Under the pieces are notes generated by a model that worked only from the letters and a program-made list of their open reading frames with translations, searched no databases and was not told the DNA's origin. The position numbers and the translations under genes are program-made. Below, one piece after another: positions 15,077 through 22,694 of a DNA stretch of 28,061 nucleotides. The number at the start of each line of letters is the position of its first letter. The stretch's first letter is position 1. The DNA is from Lysobacterales bacterium (GTDB lineage: Bacteria > Pseudomonadota > Gammaproteobacteria > Xanthomonadales > SZUA-36). The stretch is from positions 1 to 28,061 of the forward strand of contig JABSSV010000298.1 in assembly GCA_013213875.1 (NCBI GenBank), given 5' to 3'.

Positions 15077-16750
15077 TCAGCGCTTTTTGGCCTTGGCCCA
15101 GCCATCACGCAGCGTGACCGTGCGGTTGAACACCGGACGGCCATCCGCTGCCTGTGCCGCATCGCGCACAAAATAGCCGTTGCGCTCGAACTGGAAGTTG
15201 GCACTGGCATCAGGCGCGAGCACGGAAGGCTCAACCACCGCCCGGTTCAGAACCTTGAGCGATTCCGGATTAAGAAACTCAAGGTAGTTGCGGTCCTTGT
15301 CCGCCAGCGGGTTTTCCACCGCGAACAGCCGGTCATAGAGACGCACCTCAACCGGCAGCCCATGAGCAGCCGATACCCAGTGAATCGTACCCTTAACCCG
15401 TCGGTCCGCGCCGGGCATGCCGGAGCGGCTGTCCGGATCGAAGCTGCAGTGCAGTTCCGTCACCTGACCCTCAGCGTTCTTGATCACGTCGTTGCACAGA
15501 ATAATGAACGCATTACGCAAGCGCACTTCCCCGCCGGGCTTGAGACGGAAAAACTTTCGCGGTGGCTCCTCCATGAAATCGTGGGACTCAACCCAGATTT
15601 CCCGCGTGATGGGCACCCGCCGCGTTCCCATATCAGGCTGCTGCGGATGCACGGGCGCTTCCAGCCACTCGGTTTCACCCTCGGGAAAGTTGGTCAGCAC
15701 GACTTTAATCGGATCCAGCACCGCCATGGCGCGCGGCGCCGTCTCGTTCAGATCGTTGCGAATGGCATTTTCCAGCACGCCCAGATCAATAATGCTGTCG
15801 GATTTGGAAATGCCCAGATCTTCCCAGAAGCGGCGGATGCCGGTGGGCGTGAAGCCGCGCCGGCGCAGACCGGCGAGAGTCGGCATGCGGGGATCGTCCC
15901 AGCCATCCACGTGGCCCTGCTCCACCAGTTCGCGCAGACGACGCTTACTCATGACCGTGTAGCTCAGATTGCCCCGCGCAAACTCAATCTGCTGCGGATG
16001 ACAGGGCGCCGGGATGTTTTCCAGGAACCAGTTGTAAAGCGGCCGGTGGTCTTCAAATTCCAGCGTGCACAGGGAATGGGTGATGCCCTCGATGGCATCC
16101 GAGTTGCCATGGGCCCAGTCATACATGGGATAGATGGGCCAGCTGTCGCCGGTACGATGATGCGTCGCCTTGAGAATTCGATACATGACCGGGTCACGCA
16201 GGTTCAGATTGGGCGAACCCATATCAATGCGTGCGCGCAGCACATGCGTGCCCTCCTCGAAGTCACCGGCGCGCATGGCTTCGAACAGGGTCCGGTTTTC
16301 TGCCGGTGAACGGTCCCGGTAGGGACTATTGACACCAGGCTCGGTCAGGGTGCCGCGCTGGGCGCGGATGGCCTCGGCGTCCTGACTGTCCACATAGGCC
16401 AGACCCGTATCGATAAGGTGCAATGCCCATTCGTAGAGCTGCTGAAAGTAATCCGAGGCATGCCGCAGTTCGTCCCACTCATAACCCAGCCAGCGCACAT
16501 CTTCCATAATGGCCTGGGCGAAGTCCTCATTTTCCTTCAGCGGATTCGTGTCATCGAAGCGCAGGTGGGTGCGCCCACCAAACTCCGCGGCCATGGCGAA
16601 ATTGAGACAGATCGCCTTGGCATGACCAATGTGCAGGTAACCGTTCGGTTCCGGAGGAAAGCGTGTCACCACCTGGCTGTGCTTGCCGGACTCCAGGTCG
16701 CGGATCACGGTGTTACGAATAAAATGTGTGGGTTTGGTGGATTCGTCCAT
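15077..16750 (-). CDS. glnS: Glutaminyl-tRNA synthetase
   Basis: Class I aminoacyl-tRNA synthetase charging tRNA-Gln with glutamine; 557 residues against 554 in E. coli. The N-terminal region THFIRNTVIRDLESGKH leads into FPPEPNGYLHIGHAKAI with the HIGH motif at 40-43. The KMSKS equivalent is VMSKRRL, as in E. coli GlnRS, and the C-terminal beta-barrel anticodon-binding domains follow. I chose the ATG at 16750, which gives the usual N-terminus; a TTG at 16783 would add 11 residues without support. The binding site (CCAGG) is close and weak. It is divergent from the symporter gene across 129 bases. The presence of GlnRS means that Gln-tRNA need not be made by the GatCAB route. Confidence 0.97.
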   Translation of the reverse strand: MDESTKPTHFIRNTVIRDLESGKHSQVVTRFPPEPNGYLHIGHAKAICLNFAMAAEFGGRTHLRFDDTNPLKENEDFAQAIMEDVRWLGYEWDELRHASDYFQQLYEWALHLIDTGLAYVDSQDAEAIRAQRGTLTEPGVNSPYRDRSPAENRTLFEAMRAGDFEEGTHVLRARIDMGSPNLNLRDPVMYRILKATHHRTGDSWPIYPMYDWAHGNSDAIEGITHSLCTLEFEDHRPLYNWFLENIPAPCHPQQIEFARGNLSYTVMSKRRLRELVEQGHVDGWDDPRMPTLAGLRRRGFTPTGIRRFWEDLGISKSDSIIDLGVLENAIRNDLNETAPRAMAVLDPIKVVLTNFPEGETEWLEAPVHPQQPDMGTRRVPITREIWVESHDFMEEPPRKFFRLKPGGEVRLRNAFIILCNDVIKNAEGQVTELHCSFDPDSRSGMPGADRRVKGTIHWVSAAHGLPVEVRLYDRLFAVENPLADKDRNYLEFLNPESLKVLNRAVVEPSVLAPDASANFQFERNGYFVRDAAQAADGRPVFNRTVTLRDGWAKAKKR

Positions 16751-16879
16751 GGGCCTGGCTTCGTGTAGGCTTACGGCCTGCAATGGCTCGGCCGCGGAAA
16801 GCGTGCATGGTACCGCATTCGACCCAGCGCATCACCACGAACTGTTCACGGCCCGGCCGACGGGCCCAAGGGAAAATCG

Positions 16880-18172
16880 ATGTCAGATAAGAAAAATATG
16901 ACCCTGAGCATGCGCATCCTGCTGGCGATGGTCTTCGGTGCAGCGACGGGCCTGCTGATCGCCCTGCTGGGCACACCAGACTGGGCCCGCGTCTGGCTGA
17001 TAGAAGGTCTCTTTCAGGTCGTGGGACAGGTCTTTATCCGCCTGCTGCAAATGCTGGTGGTACCGCTGGTTTTTGTTTCACTGGTGTGTGGATCCAGCTC
17101 CCTGTCGGATCCCAAGATGCTGGGGCGTGTGGGCGGCAAAACCATCGCGCTCTATCTGCTTACCACCGGCATCGCGGTCTCCCTGGCGCTATTGGCCGCT
17201 GTTATCGTGCAACCGGGCGTGGGCGCCACCCCCATCAATGTGGTGGAGCGCAGCATTGCGGAGGCCACGCCTTTTTCCCAGGTGCTGATCGATATGGTGC
17301 CGAGGAACCCGGTGGCGGCCATGGCCAACGGCCAGATGCTACCGATTATTTTCTTCTCCGTACTTCTGGGCGTGGCCATAACGCTCAGCGGCTCGGCCGG
17401 TGAGCGCATCAAATCTGTTTTCCAGGATCTGAACACGGTCATCATGCGACTGGTGACGCTGGTGATGCGTTTTGCGCCCTACGGCGTCTTTGCCCTGATC
17501 GCCAACCTGGCAGCCACCAGCAGTGCGGCCGACTTCGCAGCCGTTGGCAAGTATGTGGCGCTGGTTTTCGCCGTGTTGTTCCTGCACGCCCTGGTTGTTT
17601 ACCCCATGCTGCTGACGGTTATCGGGCGGCTAAACCCGTGGCTGTTTCTCTACAAAATGCGCGCGGCCATGATGTTTGCCTTTTCCACCGCATCGAGCAA
17701 CGCCACCATTCCCGTCACGCTGGAGTCCGTAGAGAAGCGTCTCGGTGTTAATAGCCGCATTTCCTCTTTTACCGTGCCCCTCGGCGCCACCATTAATATG
17801 GACGGCACGGCCATCATGCAGGGCATCGCGACCGGATTTATCGCCCAGTTCTATGGCATTGATCTGAGCCTGAGCCAATATCTCATGGTCGTGGTTATGG
17901 TCATCCTGGCATCTATCGGCACCGCTGGTGTACCCAGTGTGGGACTGGTGGTTCTGGCCGGTGTACTCACACAGGTGGGTCTGCCAGCTGAGGGAATTGC
18001 CATGATTCTGGGCGTTGACCGCCTGCTGGACATGACCCGCACGGCGGTGAATATCACCGGTGACGCAACGGTGACGACGCTGGTGGCGAAAAGCGAGGGC
18101 GAACTCGATCTCGATACCTTCCGCGATCGCGATGCCGGCAACATCGTCAGCGCGCCAACGCCGAGCCGCTAG
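16880..18172 (+). CDS. Sodium (or proton)/acidic amino acid symporter, SLC1/DAACS family
   Basis: A 430-residue inner-membrane secondary transporter. Family motifs are the serine-rich hairpin SSNATIPVTL (about 272-281), NMDGTA in the seventh helix (306-311) and the eighth-helix binding site D380-xxx-D384-MT-R387-TAV-N391-ITG-D395. The spacing of D384, R387, N391 and D395 equals that of the aspartate-binding residues of GltPh, and the Arg indicates an anionic side chain in the substrate. E. coli DctA differs at this site, so glutamate or aspartate is favoured over succinate. The ATG at 16880 follows AAGGGAAAA with good spacing. A hairpin terminator follows the stop closely. It appears monocistronic. 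Confidence 0.92.
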   Translation: MSDKKNMTLSMRILLAMVFGAATGLLIALLGTPDWARVWLIEGLFQVVGQVFIRLLQMLVVPLVFVSLVCGSSSLSDPKMLGRVGGKTIALYLLTTGIAVSLALLAAVIVQPGVGATPINVVERSIAEATPFSQVLIDMVPRNPVAAMANGQMLPIIFFSVLLGVAITLSGSAGERIKSVFQDLNTVIMRLVTLVMRFAPYGVFALIANLAATSSAADFAAVGKYVALVFAVLFLHALVVYPMLLTVIGRLNPWLFLYKMRAAMMFAFSTASSNATIPVTLESVEKRLGVNSRISSFTVPLGATINMDGTAIMQGIATGFIAQFYGIDLSLSQYLMVVVMVILASIGTAGVPSVGLVVLAGVLTQVGLPAEGIAMILGVDRLLDMTRTAVNITGDATVTTLVAKSEGELDLDTFRDRDAGNIVSAPTPSR

Positions 18173-18183
18173 TCCGACCGTAC

Positions 18184-18213
18184 AAAAAAAACCCCGGCAC
18201 ACGACCGGGGTTT
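18184..18213. terminator. Bidirectional terminator between the symporter and mnmG
   Basis: A perfect 9-bp stem AAACCCCGG / CCGGGGTTT with a 7-base loop is flanked on the left by a run of A residues. Read on the minus strand the stem is followed by a long T-run, a strong intrinsic terminator for transcripts from mnmG. On the plus strand only the TTT within the stem serves as tail for the symporter message, so it is weaker in that direction. Confidence 0.8.
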
Positions 18214-18362
18214 CAATCGGTGCATCAGCGACGACCAGACCCTTGGGCAAAGATCACACCGCTGCTGTGCACCAGGCACAATAAAGGTTACGTGGTGAGC
18301 TTAACGGAGAGCAGTTAAATGTCGGTAAAAGATGCGTTGAGCGCATGTAAGCGCGACAGACG

Positions 18363-20252
18363 CTAAGCGATCTTCCGCTTCAGACTGCGCTTTTTCAAAT
18401 GCACCAACAATAGGGAAACGGCCGCCGGGGTTACGCCCGGTACGCGGGCCGCCTGGCCCACGGTCTCCGGTCTGGCAGCGCTAAGCTTCTCAATGACCTC
18501 GGACGACAGACCGGTCACTGCCTGATAGTCAAAATCAGCGGGTATGGACGCTGACTCCTGACGCTGATTGCGCGCAATCTCTTCCGCCTGACGATCCAGA
18601 TAGCCTGCATAGCGGACCTGAATTTCTACCTGCTCAGCAACTTTCGGATCTGCCACAGGTGGCCCGATCTCTGCCACCGATGTCAGGCCTGCATAGTCCA
18701 GTTCCGGACGCTTCAGGAGATCCAGCGCGCGCACTTCACGGCTCAGCTTCAGGCCGAGTGCTGCGCTGAGCGCTCGGCCCGGCGGGTTGTCAGCCGTCAC
18801 CCACAAGTCATGCAAGCGGCTTCGCTCTCGTGCTATGGCATCGCGTTTGCGTTCGAAGGCCTGCCAGCGCTCATCCGATACCACGCCTAGCAGGCGGCCC
18901 TGCTCTGTCAAACGCAGGTCCGCGTTGTCCTCACGCAGCGCCAGACGGTATTCAGCGCGGGAGGTAAACATGCGATAGGGCTCGCGGGTGCCCTGAGTGA
19001 CCAGGTCATCGACCAGCACACCCAGATAGGCCTGATCACGCCGCGGCGTCCACGGCGTTTCCCCCCGCAGCTGCCGCACAGCATTCAAGCCGGCCAGCAG
19101 TCCCTGGGCAGCCGCCTCCTCATAGCCCGTCGTGCCATTGATCTGCCCGGCGAAGAACAGGCCGCGCAGGGGCTTGGTCTCGAGGCTGGCGTGCAAGCCC
19201 CGTGGATCGAAGAAGTCATATTCAATGGCATAGCCGGGGCGCGTGATATGTGCCTGCTCAAAACCTTTGATGCTGCGGACAAAGGCCTGCTGCACCTCAT
19301 AGGGCAGACTGGTGGAGATGCCGTTGGGATAGAGCTCCTGCGTCCCCAGACCCTCGGGCTCGACAAAAATCTGATGGCTATCGCGGTCTGCAAAACGCAC
19401 CACCTTGTCTTCAATGGACGGGCAGTAGCGTGGACCCGTGCCCTCGATAGCGCCCGCATACATGGGCGATCGATGCAGTGCCTTGCGAATCAATTCATGC
19501 GTTGCTGCGCTGGTATGGGTAATCCAGCAGCAGCGCTGCTCCGGATGATCCGCTGCGGACCCGAGATAGGAAAAAACCGGGCGTGGCTCGTCTCCCGGCT
19601 GCTCCTGCAGCACGGAAAAGTCGACTGACTTGCCATCAATCCGCGGCGGCGTCCCGGTCTTCAGCCGGCCCACTTCCAGTGGTAACTCGCGCAGGCGCGC
19701 GGCCAGACTCAGTGATGGCGGGTCGCCGGCACGGCCACCCTGCTGCTGGGTTTCACCGAGATGAATCTTGCCACCCAGAAAGGTCCCAGTGGTCAGCACC
19801 ACCGCGTCAGCATGGAAGTACAGCCCATGCGCGGTGCGGCAGCCCACGACGCGATCACCCTCGAGCAAGAGGTCGTCGACCGCCTGCTGAAAAATACTAA
19901 GACTGGCTTGGTTTTCGACGGTCTGACGCACGAAGGCTCGGTAAAGGTTGCGATCGCACTGGGCGCGGGTAGCGCGCACCGCCGGGCCCTTGCGCGCATT
20001 CAGGGTGCGCAGCTGGATGGCCGCCGCGTCCGCCGCGCGCGCCATCACGCCGCCAAGTGCGTCAATTTCCTTCACCAGATGGCCTTTGCCGATACCACCG
20101 ATAGCCGGATTACAGCTCATCTGGCCGATGGTCTCGATATTGTGCGTCAACAGCAGCGTTCGGGCGCCCATGCGCGCCGCGCACAGGGCCGCCTCGGTAC
20201 CCGCATGCCCGCCACCAATAACAATCACCTGGAAGTTTGAGCGCTCGCTCAT
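18363..20252 (-). CDS. mnmG: tRNA uridine-5-carboxymethylaminomethyl modification enzyme MnmG (GidA)
   Basis: A 629-residue FAD protein that acts with MnmE to install carboxymethylaminomethyl at the wobble uridine (U34) of certain tRNAs. The N-terminus VIVIGGGHAGTEAALCAARMG holds the FAD motif. Other family marks are GQMSCNPAIGGIGKGHLVKEIDALGG-type sequence near 43-68, LTTGTFLGGKIHLG, GRLKTGTPPRID, YCPSIEDKVVRF, GQINGTTGYEEAAAQGLLAGLNA and FTSRAEYRL. Length equals E. coli (629). The ATG at 20252 has only a weak binding site, and a promoter lies 36-65 bases upstream. The usual partner rsmG (gidB) is not downstream; instead there are about 150 bases, then a strong terminator. Confidence 0.97.
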   Translation of the reverse strand: MSERSNFQVIVIGGGHAGTEAALCAARMGARTLLLTHNIETIGQMSCNPAIGGIGKGHLVKEIDALGGVMARAADAAAIQLRTLNARKGPAVRATRAQCDRNLYRAFVRQTVENQASLSIFQQAVDDLLLEGDRVVGCRTAHGLYFHADAVVLTTGTFLGGKIHLGETQQQGGRAGDPPSLSLAARLRELPLEVGRLKTGTPPRIDGKSVDFSVLQEQPGDEPRPVFSYLGSAADHPEQRCCWITHTSAATHELIRKALHRSPMYAGAIEGTGPRYCPSIEDKVVRFADRDSHQIFVEPEGLGTQELYPNGISTSLPYEVQQAFVRSIKGFEQAHITRPGYAIEYDFFDPRGLHASLETKPLRGLFFAGQINGTTGYEEAAAQGLLAGLNAVRQLRGETPWTPRRDQAYLGVLVDDLVTQGTREPYRMFTSRAEYRLALREDNADLRLTEQGRLLGVVSDERWQAFERKRDAIARERSRLHDLWVTADNPPGRALSAALGLKLSREVRALDLLKRPELDYAGLTSVAEIGPPVADPKVAEQVEIQVRYAGYLDRQAEEIARNQRQESASIPADFDYQAVTGLSSEVIEKLSAARPETVGQAARVPGVTPAAVSLLLVHLKKRSLKRKIA

Positions 20253-20287
20253 CGCACACGGCGTCCGGAGTAGAAAAATGGGGCGCT

Positions 20288-20317
20288 ATTATCCCGCCCT
20301 TATGCCCGTAAAAGCAA
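20288..20317 (-). promoter_or_regulatory. Promoter of mnmG
   Basis: On the minus strand GATAAT (20288-20293, five of six -10 matches) is 18 bases downstream of TTGCTT (20312-20317, a weak -35). The predicted start near 20281 gives a leader of about 30 bases. Confidence 0.5.
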
Positions 20318-20340
20318 GCAAAAACAGTCAGCTAGACAAC

Positions 20341-20370
20341 CCGAAAGCCCCTTTCAACGGCGCTTTTCGG
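20341..20370 (-). terminator. Possible terminator after the repeat lipoprotein gene
   Basis: CCGAAAGC and GCTTTTCGG form a stem of about 8 bp with one bulged base, 70 bases past the lipoprotein stop on the minus strand. The T-rich stretch that follows (CTGTTTTTGC) starts some 15 bases later, so termination here is uncertain. Confidence 0.35.
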
Positions 20371-20440
20371 TGTGCTTGCATGGGGCCAGACACGCCGCAT
20401 AGCACCATCGGCCCGAGCTTGAACCGGGCCGCATATGGGC

Positions 20441-21907
20441 TCACTGATCGCTTGGCGGTCGCTTGAATGTAGCGCTACTGGACGCCTTCCGTACCGGCTT
20501 CGTCTTGGCGGCTTTCTGGGCGCGTGGCGCGGCCGGCCGTGAGAATCCGCTCGCAGGCCGCGCTGAACCCGGCGCCCGTTGCGCACCCCAGGCCGACCTG
20601 GGTGTGGAACGTGGAAGACTGGCTGGGGGCCCGGTGCGGGCGGGGGCACGCGGCGTGGCTTTGCTGTCAGGCCAGCCGGAGCGACTGGATTGGGCAGGCT
20701 TCGGCATGGGCCGCGTCCGCACGGGCGCTGGCCGTTCATAGCGCGGCACCGGTTTGCTGACCGGTTTGCCCGCTCGCGACCCCGCGAGCGGTGCTGGCTG
20801 CCGGGTCAGCCGCTGAGGCTCCTGTGACCGCCTGACGGGCTGCGTCCGGGATGGAGGCAGCTGGTCAAAACGACGCGACGCACCAGTTAAGGGCACCGGC
20901 TTTCTTGGACTTGCAGACACCGGCGGCAGGGGTTTACGCGTCAAGCGTTGCGGCTCCCGATCCCGATTCACTGGCTGCGTCCGCACCGGCGCGCTCTTCC
21001 CAAAACCGGGCGTCGGTTCATTGACCGGCACGGGGCGGCGCAGCACGGGTTTTGTGGTCGGCAGCGGCTTGCGCGTCAAGCGTTGCGGCTCGCGCTCAAT
21101 GGGCTGGGTGCGGTTCAGTGGCTGCTTCTCGAAGCCGCGCGCTGCGCGTGACCGCTGGCGCGCGCCAACGGGGGGCTCTCCGGCCACGGGCACGGCTACC
21201 GACGGCGGCGATTGCAATGGCGGCCGGTACCCCGACCCGGGACGCCCGTCTTCAGGCAGACGCGGGCCCCTGACCCCTATGCCTGAGCGCGGATCATTAC
21301 CGGAGAAACGCGCCGGAGGCGGCTCCAGATCGAGCGGCGGCTCATCATCATAGTAGGGGTCATGGTGCACGGGATGCGGATGCCAGGCCGAGCGGTGGTA
21401 ACCATAGCCCCACGGCCAACTCCGGTAATGGTAGCCGTGACCCCACCAGGGCCAGGCATTGTACCGGTGGCCATACCAGCCGGCGTATCCACCATACCAG
21501 CCACCGTACCAGCCGCCGTACCAGCCGCCGTACCAGCCACCGTACCAACCGGCATACCAGCTACCGCGTCCATGGCCGGGACGATAGCCATAGCGATAGG
21601 GGTCATAGCGGTGATAAGGCCCATAGTAGGAAGCCGGCCAGCGATAGATGTACCGCCCGTGCGGAACCGCGAGTAAGGGCGGACGCAGAATCACTGTCTG
21701 CGTCGGTGGTGTCCAGTAGCTGTAGCTAACCGCGACTTCTGGCTCCGCATAGCTATCGGATGCATAGGAATAGCCCGCTTCCGTACTCGCAGCCAGCGAC
21801 TGATAATGGGTCGCGCAGCCACTGAGCAGGGTCAGCAGAAACAGGGTCAGAAGCCGCGCCAAATAGCGCTTCTTCGACGTAGGGCGTGCAGGGTCTTGGA
21901 TGATCAT
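20441..21907 (-). CDS. Repeat-rich lipoprotein of unknown function (WYGG and Pro/Arg repeats)
   Basis: I do not recognise a family. The 488-residue product has a lipoprotein signal: basic start, hydrophobic 17-30 and lipobox LSGC with Cys31. Residues about 80-185 are extremely rich in Tyr, Trp, Gly and His and contain WYAG plus five consecutive WYGG units (117-140). Residues 185-250 are Pro-rich and partly acidic. Residues 257-403 carry about three and a half copies of a 43-45 residue repeat with the cores RTQP and EPQRLTR (the latter at 273, 318 and 363). The tail (404-488) is basic and rich in Pro, Ala, Ser and Arg. Such composition predicts a mostly disordered envelope protein with a sticky aromatic segment and a cationic tail. 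The start is ATG at 21907 with AGG close by; TTG at 21928 would add seven residues. It is divergent from a small gene. Cell-wall, polysaccharide or surface attachment is only a guess. Confidence 0.8.
   Translation of the reverse strand: MIIQDPARPTSKKRYLARLLTLFLLTLLSGCATHYQSLAASTEAGYSYASDSYAEPEVAVSYSYWTPPTQTVILRPPLLAVPHGRYIYRWPASYYGPYHRYDPYRYGYRPGHGRGSWYAGWYGGWYGGWYGGWYGGWYGGYAGWYGHRYNAWPWWGHGYHYRSWPWGYGYHRSAWHPHPVHHDPYYDDEPPLDLEPPPARFSGNDPRSGIGVRGPRLPEDGRPGSGYRPPLQSPPSVAVPVAGEPPVGARQRSRAARGFEKQPLNRTQPIEREPQRLTRKPLPTTKPVLRRPVPVNEPTPGFGKSAPVRTQPVNRDREPQRLTRKPLPPVSASPRKPVPLTGASRRFDQLPPSRTQPVRRSQEPQRLTRQPAPLAGSRAGKPVSKPVPRYERPAPVRTRPMPKPAQSSRSGWPDSKATPRAPARTGPPASLPRSTPRSAWGAQRAPGSARPASGFSRPAAPRAQKAAKTKPVRKASSSATFKRPPSDQ
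20699..21136 (-). repeat. Degenerate 129-135 bp tandem repeats encoding a basic Pro-rich unit
   Basis: The repeats lie within the lipoprotein gene and encode units of 43-45 residues with the cores RTQP and EPQRLTR[KQ]P. The EPQRLTR cores recur at exactly 45 and 45 residues. Two copies still share an identical 20-base stretch (20937-20956 and 21072-21091), 135 bases apart, and the third copy has drifted. The last partial copy has lost the EPQRLTR core. This indicates in-frame duplication followed by divergence. Confidence 0.8.
21488..21559 (-). repeat. 12-bp tandem repeats encoding WYGG units
   Basis: Six near-identical 12-bp units encode WYAG and then five WYGG. Unit length is a multiple of three, so gain or loss of copies keeps the frame. 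Differences between units are few, mainly at third codon positions, pointing to recent or ongoing expansion. Confidence 0.85.
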
Positions 21908-21999
21908 GCGCCTACGGTAGCATGGCAAGCTGAACCCACGCTGAAAGCAAATCGCTACCGGTCCGGTCTAAGATAGGACATTCAAGCAGGAGCACTTTC

Positions 22000-22209
22000 A
22001 TGGCGGGCAAGACCTACGAACTGCAGGGCTACACGATTGCGCTGCAACACATCGTTTTTATTACCCAGGTTTTCGAGGCTGAGGCTGGTGAGGGCTACCA
22101 GTTCAACATCCGTTTCTCTGCCGATGTACGCCTGGGCCCAAAGTTCCCCACGCGTAATGAAGCGGAACTGGCTCGCGGGCTGCTGGCTCAGGCTCTGAGC
22201 GAGCGGTAA
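22000..22209 (+). CDS. Small protein of unknown function (69 aa)
   Basis: A 69-residue protein that I cannot assign to a family. The ATG at 22000 has a textbook AGGAG 7 bases upstream, which strongly supports translation. There is no signal peptide or membrane helix. The pattern looks like several beta strands (YTIALQHIVFITQVFEA, YQFNIRFSADVRLG) followed by one amphipathic helix (TRNEAELARGLLAQALSER), suggesting a compact cytosolic alpha/beta fold. It is divergent from the repeat lipoprotein gene (92 bases between starts) and converges with the second lipoprotein gene 20 bases downstream. A minus-strand frame over the same bases lacks a binding site and is rejected. Confidence 0.75.
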   Translation: MAGKTYELQGYTIALQHIVFITQVFEAEAGEGYQFNIRFSADVRLGPKFPTRNEAELARGLLAQALSER

Positions 22210-22229
22210 GCCGCGTACCATGCCCGGCT

Positions 22230-22694
22230 CTAATCGGCCAGTAGCAGGGCGGCGGCCGAGCCAGGACCCACAATCACAATCTCAAGCTGTGCCCGCCCGG
22301 CCGCTTGCACCTCTTGGGAAACGTCCATGGTGATCGGACCGAGCGTCCAGGCGCCGGTTGCTTGCTGCCAACTGATCTCAATGGGATTGCCTGAGTAGGT
22401 TAGTTCCGGAAAGGTGGTGGAACAAAAACCGCCCGCCGGTATAAATCCGCAGCTCACGAAGCCCTCGGTCGCCGGTACCCGTATCCGTGCTGATTGAATC
22501 GGCAGGGCTGTGCGATTCACCATACGCAGCCCATCAATTTCCAGCACGGGCAACGCAGGCACCGTCTTCTGGGCCGTGCACGCAAGCAGCCCGGGCACAA
22601 GGGCCAATAAGATCACAATGCGGCGGGCCCGATGTCGCAGCTTCAGCCCCCGGCCCTGTGACCCTGTGGTCGAGAGATCAGCCTTACCGGTCAT
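22230..22694 (-). CDS. Putative lipoprotein of unknown function
   Basis: A 154-residue product with a basic N-terminus (RGLKLRHRARR), a hydrophobic stretch at about 27-38 and the lipobox LLAC with Cys39, so it is probably lipid-anchored after cleavage. The mature part of about 115 residues looks beta-rich and has two further cysteines (in FVSCGF and GGFCSTTF) that could form a periplasmic disulfide. I do not recognise the family. The ATG at 22694 lies inside the end of pepN (11-bp overlap), and there is only a weak binding site, so translation is likely coupled to pepN. Such coupling does not by itself imply related function. Confidence 0.75.
   Translation of the reverse strand: MTGKADLSTTGSQGRGLKLRHRARRIVILLALVPGLLACTAQKTVPALPVLEIDGLRMVNRTALPIQSARIRVPATEGFVSCGFIPAGGFCSTTFPELTYSGNPIEISWQQATGAWTLGPITMDVSQEVQAAGRAQLEIVIVGPGSAAALLLAD

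Noticed and set aside
15044..16309. Long plus-strand open frame (421 codons)
   Set aside because: Antisense to glnS, with no recognisable motif and composition typical of a shadow frame.
18214..18362. tRNA or small RNA between the symporter and mnmG
   Set aside because: No cloverleaf, CCA end or promoter-terminator pair of its own could be made out; it is probably the mnmG 3' untranslated region.
20332..20739. Minus-strand 135-codon frame at the end of the repeat lipoprotein gene
   Set aside because: A second frame within the Pro/Arg-rich coding region with no initiation signal; the repeat periodicity supports the other frame.
21480..21560. CRISPR-like short repeats
   Set aside because: The 12-bp units are directly adjacent without spacers and encode WYGG in frame, so they are a coding microsatellite.
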